From Acholoe squamosa (taxonomy: Eukaryota; Annelida; Polychaeta; Phyllodocida; Polynoidae), in NCBI GenBank assembly GCA_949317995.1, contig OX439046.1, positions 33,764,002 to 33,828,001 of the forward strand: DNA of 64,000 bases, given 5' to 3'. How positions within the stretch are numbered: the stretch's first letter is position 1; each line of letters opens with the position of its first letter. Both the position numbers and the translations under genes were made by a program. The notes under the pieces are model-generated. The model saw only the letters and a list, made by a program, of their open reading frames with translations. It had not been told where the DNA came from and made no database searches. This document shows, in pieces, positions 59,031 to 64,000 of the stretch.

Positions 59031-59204
59031 CCCTAGCCCACTTAAAAGGGCCTACTTCTCATCTTTCCTATCCCCTCAGGATGTGTGTGGTGCACATATG
59101 TGTGGGAACTGACACATTCCTCTGTGAAATTGTGTAATGTTGTTCTCGCCATGAATATGACCTTAGCTGTCAAAATGGCGTTAAACATCTATTACTCACT
59201 CACT
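59031..59204 (+). mobile_element. ACTC-tailed SINE copy
   Basis: CCCTAGCCCACTTAAAAGGG to GGCGTTAAACATCTATTACT plus CACTCACT, very similar to 39182-39360. Target duplications are not evident. Frames at 58916-59315 overlap it and are artefacts. Confidence 0.8.
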
Positions 59205-59463
59205 AGTATTGTTAAAAGGACTGAACTGCATTCACACTCATCAAGGAAGGATGACACCTTAGGAGACCATGTAACTTGCGTATGCTTTATTACACGAACA
59301 GGAGCACTCTATTAACTTCCCCAAAATGATTTGTCTAGGCTTGCACATTACACTGGATAAGAAGCTGAAGGGTGGTGACATTATCTGTCATATGTCTAGT
59401 CAACGGAAGTGGGGGCTACGGGCAGCAAACCTGTCAGGGTAGGCTGGCCCGGACATGGTCAGT

Positions 59464-59465
<2 letters not shown>

Positions 59466-59524
<59 letters not shown>
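59466..59524. repeat. (GT)n microsatellite
   Basis: About 59 bp of TG units. The Cys-Val frame across it is an artefact. Confidence 0.97.
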
Positions 59525-59526
<2 letters not shown>

Positions 59527-59747
59527 TTTAACCATTTAATCATGCATGGAAGGACAAAATGTTTATTACCCTTAGTCACAATAATGCACCAATGGCAATG
59601 CATTGTTAGCGAGTCTATTCGGCATCATGACGGCTCTTTGGGACTGCCCCATGAGTAAAGCCTCAAATAGAGCAGATATACCATACTTGAATAGGACTTC
59701 TTCACCCTCACCTGGCGATCAGTGGTACAATCCTGTGTATGGCTAAC

Positions 59748-59853
59748 TGATCACTCCTGTGTGTGGAGGGGTTGGGCCAGGGGATCACTGCCTGAGGACC
59801 ACAGGCCAAGGGCAGTGATCCTCGGCCCAACCCTGACACACAGGGAGTGATCA
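59748..59853. mobile_element. 106-bp hairpin element
   Basis: Nested complementary blocks TGATCACTCC, TGTGTG, GGGTTGGGCC and GGATCACTGCC at the left pair with the corresponding blocks at the right, around a short loop with ACAGGCC. No coding capacity. No target duplication is clear. Confidence 0.65.
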
Positions 59854-59859
59854 ATGTTC

Positions 59860-60225
59860 TACAGTAGCCTTCCAAGATTACCCCCCCCCCCTTGTTAGAA
59901 CTTTAGCCTTTCATCATAAATTTTAAATGGTTGTATTCCTTTTGATTGCAGAATTTGTACTTAAATCTCAGCTTGGTTAGGCGATTGTTACTAGCATCTA
60001 CTAATGTTATTATATGATGACTATGGACGCGGAAGTTGACATTAGGGCCAGATAAAAGCACAAGGCAAAAAATCAACCAGTACATCCATAATTATCACAC
60101 ATTGTATTTATACCATGATCTGCATCTTTAGAATGCATCAGAATGCATCACAGTGTATTCTGCATTCACTGACATACAAATACATATAGTTCCATAGGGT
60201 TCCAGACATAAGACTCATCTGATTG
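59860..60225. other. Anonymous DNA
   Basis: Poly-C run near 59881 and a tandem GAATGCATCA duplication near 60132. No gene. Confidence 0.4.
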
Positions 60226-60229
60226 TCCA

Positions 60230-60302
60230 TCCCCATGGCCCAATGGATAGCATGAAGCACTCTGGATCAGAAGATCACTGGTTCTAGTCCCACCCATGCT
60301 GA
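60230..60302 (+). mobile_element. tRNA-Arg-like SINE head or pseudogene
   Basis: CATGGCCCAATGGATAGCAT matches the D-arm of animal tRNA-Arg (GGCCTAATGGATAAGGCA) and ACTGGTTCTAGTCCCACCC is B-box-like, at tRNA spacing. Acceptor and anticodon stems are broken, so a working tRNA is unlikely. Confidence 0.55.
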
Positions 60303-61140
60303 GCTTTTCCTGTTTGAACCACTGTCAAAGCTAAACTTGAGCTGCTGTCACATGTAAGAATAGTATAGAAAAAGAACTCTGTCAATATTCAAGTGTGAAC
60401 TCAGGGCCTCTATCCTGTGATAAAAGCACTCAGATTATCCAGTGTGGGCACCCAAAATTGTTCTGAAATGTGGTAACCATGGTATAATATATACAAGAGG
60501 TGCGCCATATACTCATATCTACCCATATTATGGCACTAGTAAGCACCAGCATGACCATGGCCTTGTCGCCATGGAAGCCTAATATGTTTCAAACTACGAA
60601 ACTTCAACCTATGCTTTGAGGAATGAGCAGTTTTGCCAATTCCATTTCCTGTGACTGAAGGAGGGCATGGTGGGAGTTACATATAGTCTAGGACCACTAG
60701 ACCATTTCTCCATAGCTGAGGCTCTTCAAAACTGAAGCCATGGTTTACAAAGAGTGTCATTTACCCTCCCATAGTCTTACCTGAGTTGTCTAAAATCATA
60801 TTATCCCTGCATCTTCTGCTTTCAATCATAGACTACAATCTAATAAGTTTGAAACCTTGCAGAAGTCTATAAATTATTATATGTGCGCTGGTAGGCCATC
60901 ATTTTAAGTTTCAAAATTTGGGGAAATTTAATCAACTGTATCGAACACAATATAATTATAATCTGACTAGAATGATACATAGATTACGCTTGCTGACTTC
61001 TGTTTACCACATAGGTGCTGTCCTTTACTAGGCTTTAGCAATCTGTTCTATAGAAAATACCATGTATCAGGAGAGATGCATGGTATTTGACACGTGGGTT
61101 CTAGCGCACAGGGCCTAGACAAGGCCGTGCAAACTAGACT
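60303..61140. other. Anonymous DNA
   Basis: No gene or repeat is supported. Confidence 0.4.
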
Positions 61141-61194
61141 GTACTTACTTGTCTCATTCCTGAAGGGTCCCTCATTAAGTTGGTGATTATCAAG

Positions 61195-61311
61195 ATGACT
61201 GAGAACATGTTAAGACATCGCCGGAGTATTCATGCCTCTAGGAAGGGTACAGAGTCTCATTTCCCAATGGCATCAGTGAAGAAGAAAGGTCTCGTTGATT
61301 ATGTCAAGTAA
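61195..61311 (+). CDS. Candidate small exon, unknown protein
   Basis: The frame MTENMLRHRRSIHASRKGTE continues to VKKKGLVDYVK and meets TAA, but the sequence TCAA|GTAAGC just before the stop is a good donor-like site at 61308, so the exon may end there. The product is strongly basic and protein-like in composition. The frame is open upstream of the ATG for about 20 codons. No family is recognised and no partner exon was found. Confidence 0.25.
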   Translation: MTENMLRHRRSIHASRKGTESHFPMASVKKKGLVDYVK

Positions 61312-61355
61312 GCCCAATTATTACTTCTGACATATTCGAGATTTTGGTGGGCAGG

Positions 61356-61439
61356 GTTGCCAACTCTCACGCATTGGCACACACTCCAGTACAGGGTGCC
61401 GCTGTAAACAGTACGGCCAATTGCGTGAGAGTTGGCAAC
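61356..61439. mobile_element. 84-bp MITE-like hairpin
   Basis: GTTGCCAACTCTCACGCATT at the left and its near complement (AATTGCGTGAGAGTTGGCAAC) at the right form 23-bp arms. TTGCCAACTCTCACGCATT-type sequences are, from memory, common short elements in many animal genomes. No coding capacity. Confidence 0.65.
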
Positions 61440-62100
61440 TATGTTTGCACCTCTCTGAACAAGTCGGTGTGCCTATGTCCAATACAGTCTAATTATGGCT
61501 CCCTTGTTATGTTCTACTAGCTAGGTAACTCAGGTTAACTATATGCAAAGGCCAGAATAACCTCATCTAGTAATAACTGTGCTACACAGCGTCACACTTC
61601 AGTGGTTTTCCTAATAGGATTGTATCCGCTGAATTCGACCCTCCTCCAAGTGGTTGTATTACCAATCTACCCTTATCGTTATACCAGAAATAGCTCAGTA
61701 TATCAATTATTCTGTCACAGAATACTGGATACTTTGATTTTTTAATTCAATTCATTTCCACATCGATGATTGCTTCTTATTCGACCCTTCACCTTGACCA
61801 TACCCCTTCACGAACACTAAAAGAGTATTATCTGAAATCATGTGTCGGCCAGGTTCATAGTTCTGATTCTTATCGTGTTTGTGATTTTGTGATCACCTTG
61901 CCTGTCACCTTCTAATCAGAATATAAGCTATACGTCGGTGTTCAGGCTGTCCTGTTTGGGGCGTATGTCATACATGTATTCAACTGATCCAACATTGACA
62001 AATGATACATAGTTTTTACTTTGGGGAGGAGTGGTGTTACCACTGCATAAGGCAGACGCGTGGTGATTTTTTTTGGTCAATTAACTAATTCCCTCTACTC
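61440..62100. other. Anonymous DNA
   Basis: No supported feature. Confidence 0.4.
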
Positions 62101-62136
62101 CAATTCCCTGTCTTGTGAACCTGCCTTGCCTCATGG

Positions 62137-62355
62137 ATGGAGAGTACCCCGCACCTCATGCTAATGGTATCCTGCATATCTTGCCTTTTAACTCCCACCT
62201 TAAGTTATGACCACGACCAGCAATGGGTGCGTTCCTCGCCCGGTGCAGGGCCTCATATGCATGTACTACTTACGGATGCTAATCGGCAGCCCCTGGAGAG
62301 GCCCTGGAGTGGCCTTGCAGCTACTAGGTGTACTGTAGAACAGGCAGTGGCATAG
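62137..62355 (+). CDS. Doubtful 72-aa ORF
   Basis: ATG-started frame beginning MESTPHLMLMVSCISCLLTP, with a hydrophobic stretch at residues 8-17 and a mixed C-terminal part (HVLLTDANRQPLERPWSGL). The hydrophobic start could be a weak signal peptide. No domain, splice site or neighbour supports it, and chance is a real alternative. Confidence 0.15.
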   Translation: MESTPHLMLMVSCISCLLTPTLSYDHDQQWVRSSPGAGPHMHVLLTDANRQPLERPWSGLAATRCTVEQAVA

Positions 62356-62359
62356 TTAC

Positions 62360-64000
62360 TGACACTTTACAAACAATTATCTTTTACCACTGTCACTTGC
62401 TAATGCTTCATGGATATGCCTCCACACACAGTTTCATAAACATCTCTTAAATACAGCGATGCTGTGGATAACGGGCCTTGATATAGGCCCAACATACATT
62501 GACCCTTGCCGGTCTATTCTAACAGTTATAACCCCTCCCCGACCATCACCCATCCATTGAAAAGATATCCTCCCCAGTCTGACTTTCTATATCCAAAAGG
62601 AAAAGAGAAGAGAACAGGTCGAAAACATATGAGATTCTATTGCATCTGTCTCTGATGAACATGTAGACTTATCATTGGGCTGATGACATGTCGGACGTTT
62701 GACATTGTCTGGTGCTATAGATATTAACATATATACACATGGAGAAGCCGTTTTAACCCCAACCACCCCTCCAACATAATAATATAATTTAAAACGTGTT
62801 GTATGCCTTTTATTGTGATACACACATGTTACACTGTTGCACCACGTGTACACTGCCCTGTAAATAGGTATACAACTTATACACTACATTTGGGCGGGTG
62901 ATGGATGGAATACTGGTGGTCCTCAGTTTTAAGCAATATCCCCAGGACTTTATCTATGGCCGTGACAGTGATTGGATATAAAAGCATGAAGATGGGGAAG
63001 TACCCTGATCTATAGAAGGTAATAATTTGTACTGTTCAGTGTTGATACAATATTGGTTGTCAAAGTTTCAAGTCAGTATGCTACCTATTCGGGGGTGAAC
63101 TTAGGTTCACATTTGGAAAGGCCTATGTGGTATGGGAGTGGTAGGACTACATTATTTATGTATCAGTGTTACTTGTATAATTAGATTTGTGCGTCTGTGA
63201 CCCCCATAATCACATTGAATACATAGTCAGTGTTGAGGCCCATGGGGGTGAGCTAGAATATTCTAGAGTTCTTCTGGTCACGCAACAGAAGTGTAGATTT
63301 TGTAGAACCCCCTATCTCTCAATACCAGATCTATGTTGTATATGGCATGATACACTGGTTACAATTTACACACCCTTTTTGTCAATAGTCACAGCCCTTT
63401 TATTTCTCATATGCAGCTCACATCTAGCATCACCATAGGTCTCCTCCACACGGCACCCATCTTCCTCTGCCTATATGTCTACTTCAACAATGCCTGTTCT
63501 ATCCCGTGACAACCATGTGGAGAATATGATGGCATGTATGAGCAATAAGCGTGACATTTGGCTGATATACCTACTGAACATATGCACCGGTATGGGAGTT
63601 TAAACAACCATGGTAGCTCATGTAGGGCCAATGGAAGTAACATTAGTGTGAAGTACTCCGCACTAGATGGCACCACCGTCCTTACAACCAACGCTGTAGC
63701 TCTCAGATTTCACTGTGAAAGGTGGGGAGTATAGGTGTACCTCTGTTTGATTTGGGAGTATTGTTGTTATTACAGAAATGGCTATTATATGTCTCAAAGA
63801 AGTCTCAAAGGATAAGCTATTTGTAGCTTGCTCATATCACGAGACTGAAACCGGCATTCAATTGTCCATTAGCAGAGCAAGCTCTATGATCCCGGTTTGA
63901 ACATAAATTTCTTCATTTTGACCATGATAATGATTATCTGCGTTTAGTTCGCTAAATATAGAATAATTATAGTGTTCGCTAAAAAATGGTCGCGATTTTC
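62360..64000. other. Anonymous DNA with one CTCF-like motif
   Basis: Frames at 62587-62853 (minus), 63187-63438 (plus) and 63479-63691 (minus) are unremarkable. No repeat family member was recognised. Confidence 0.4.
63660..63673 (+). promoter_or_regulatory. CTCF-like motif
   Basis: GCACTAGATGGCAC fits the pattern CCASYAGRKGGCRS with one mismatch at the first base. Not shown to be bound. Confidence 0.28.

Noticed and set aside
59455..59658. Cys-Val repeat frame
   Set aside because: Translation of (GT)n.

Overview
This window looks like non-coding DNA from a marine invertebrate nuclear genome. There is no operon structure and no dense long ORFs. Gene density is very low, and the DNA is packed with microsatellites, minisatellites, hairpin MITEs, tRNA-derived SINE heads and several large inverted-repeat (foldback-like) elements. 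A short interspersed element ending in GGCGTTAAACATCTATTACTCACTCAC-type sequence occurs five times; similar tails with (ACTC)n are what I associate, from memory only, with molluscan genomes. A lophotrochozoan, perhaps a mollusc, is therefore a tentative guess. No conserved protein family could be recognised with confidence.

Layout. 1-8.5 kb: mostly anonymous AT-rich DNA with one (TA)n tract, a small hairpin and two CTCF-like motifs. 8.7-10.5 kb: a foldback-like element with sub-repeated terminal arms and a degenerate GGTCAAATTGG-type interior. 10.5-15.9 kb: anonymous. 15.9-19.3 kb: three structures in a row, namely a hairpin element, two divergent ORFs with related N-termini, and an 80-bp tandem array carrying tRNA-like heads and ending in a tRNA-armed inverted repeat. 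20-21.8 kb: a degenerate minisatellite hosting a SINE and a MITE. 22.2-23.45 kb: a triplicated 422-bp unit, followed by a tRNA-like head and another hairpin. 29.3-34.5 kb: about 34 monomers of a 134-bp satellite with a 1,477-bp higher-order period, enclosed by inverted repeats. 35.9-38.1 kb: a second inverted array with an 810-bp duplication. 38.9-43.3 kb: a large foldback-like complex with 632-bp near-identical arms. 43.4-44.2 kb: a smaller foldback-like element. 45.3-50.3 kb: the most gene-like stretch, with several plus-strand ORFs next to splice-like signals. 50.9-64 kb: scattered MITEs, microsatellites, SINE copies, a possible decayed LINE fragment and a few exon-like ORFs.

The main biological story is structural. 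At least five unrelated repeat families are built on the same plan: tandem sub-repeats arranged as long inverted arms. All coding calls are low-confidence exon candidates judged by eye from reading frame, start context and splice-like sites; none could be tied to a known function.
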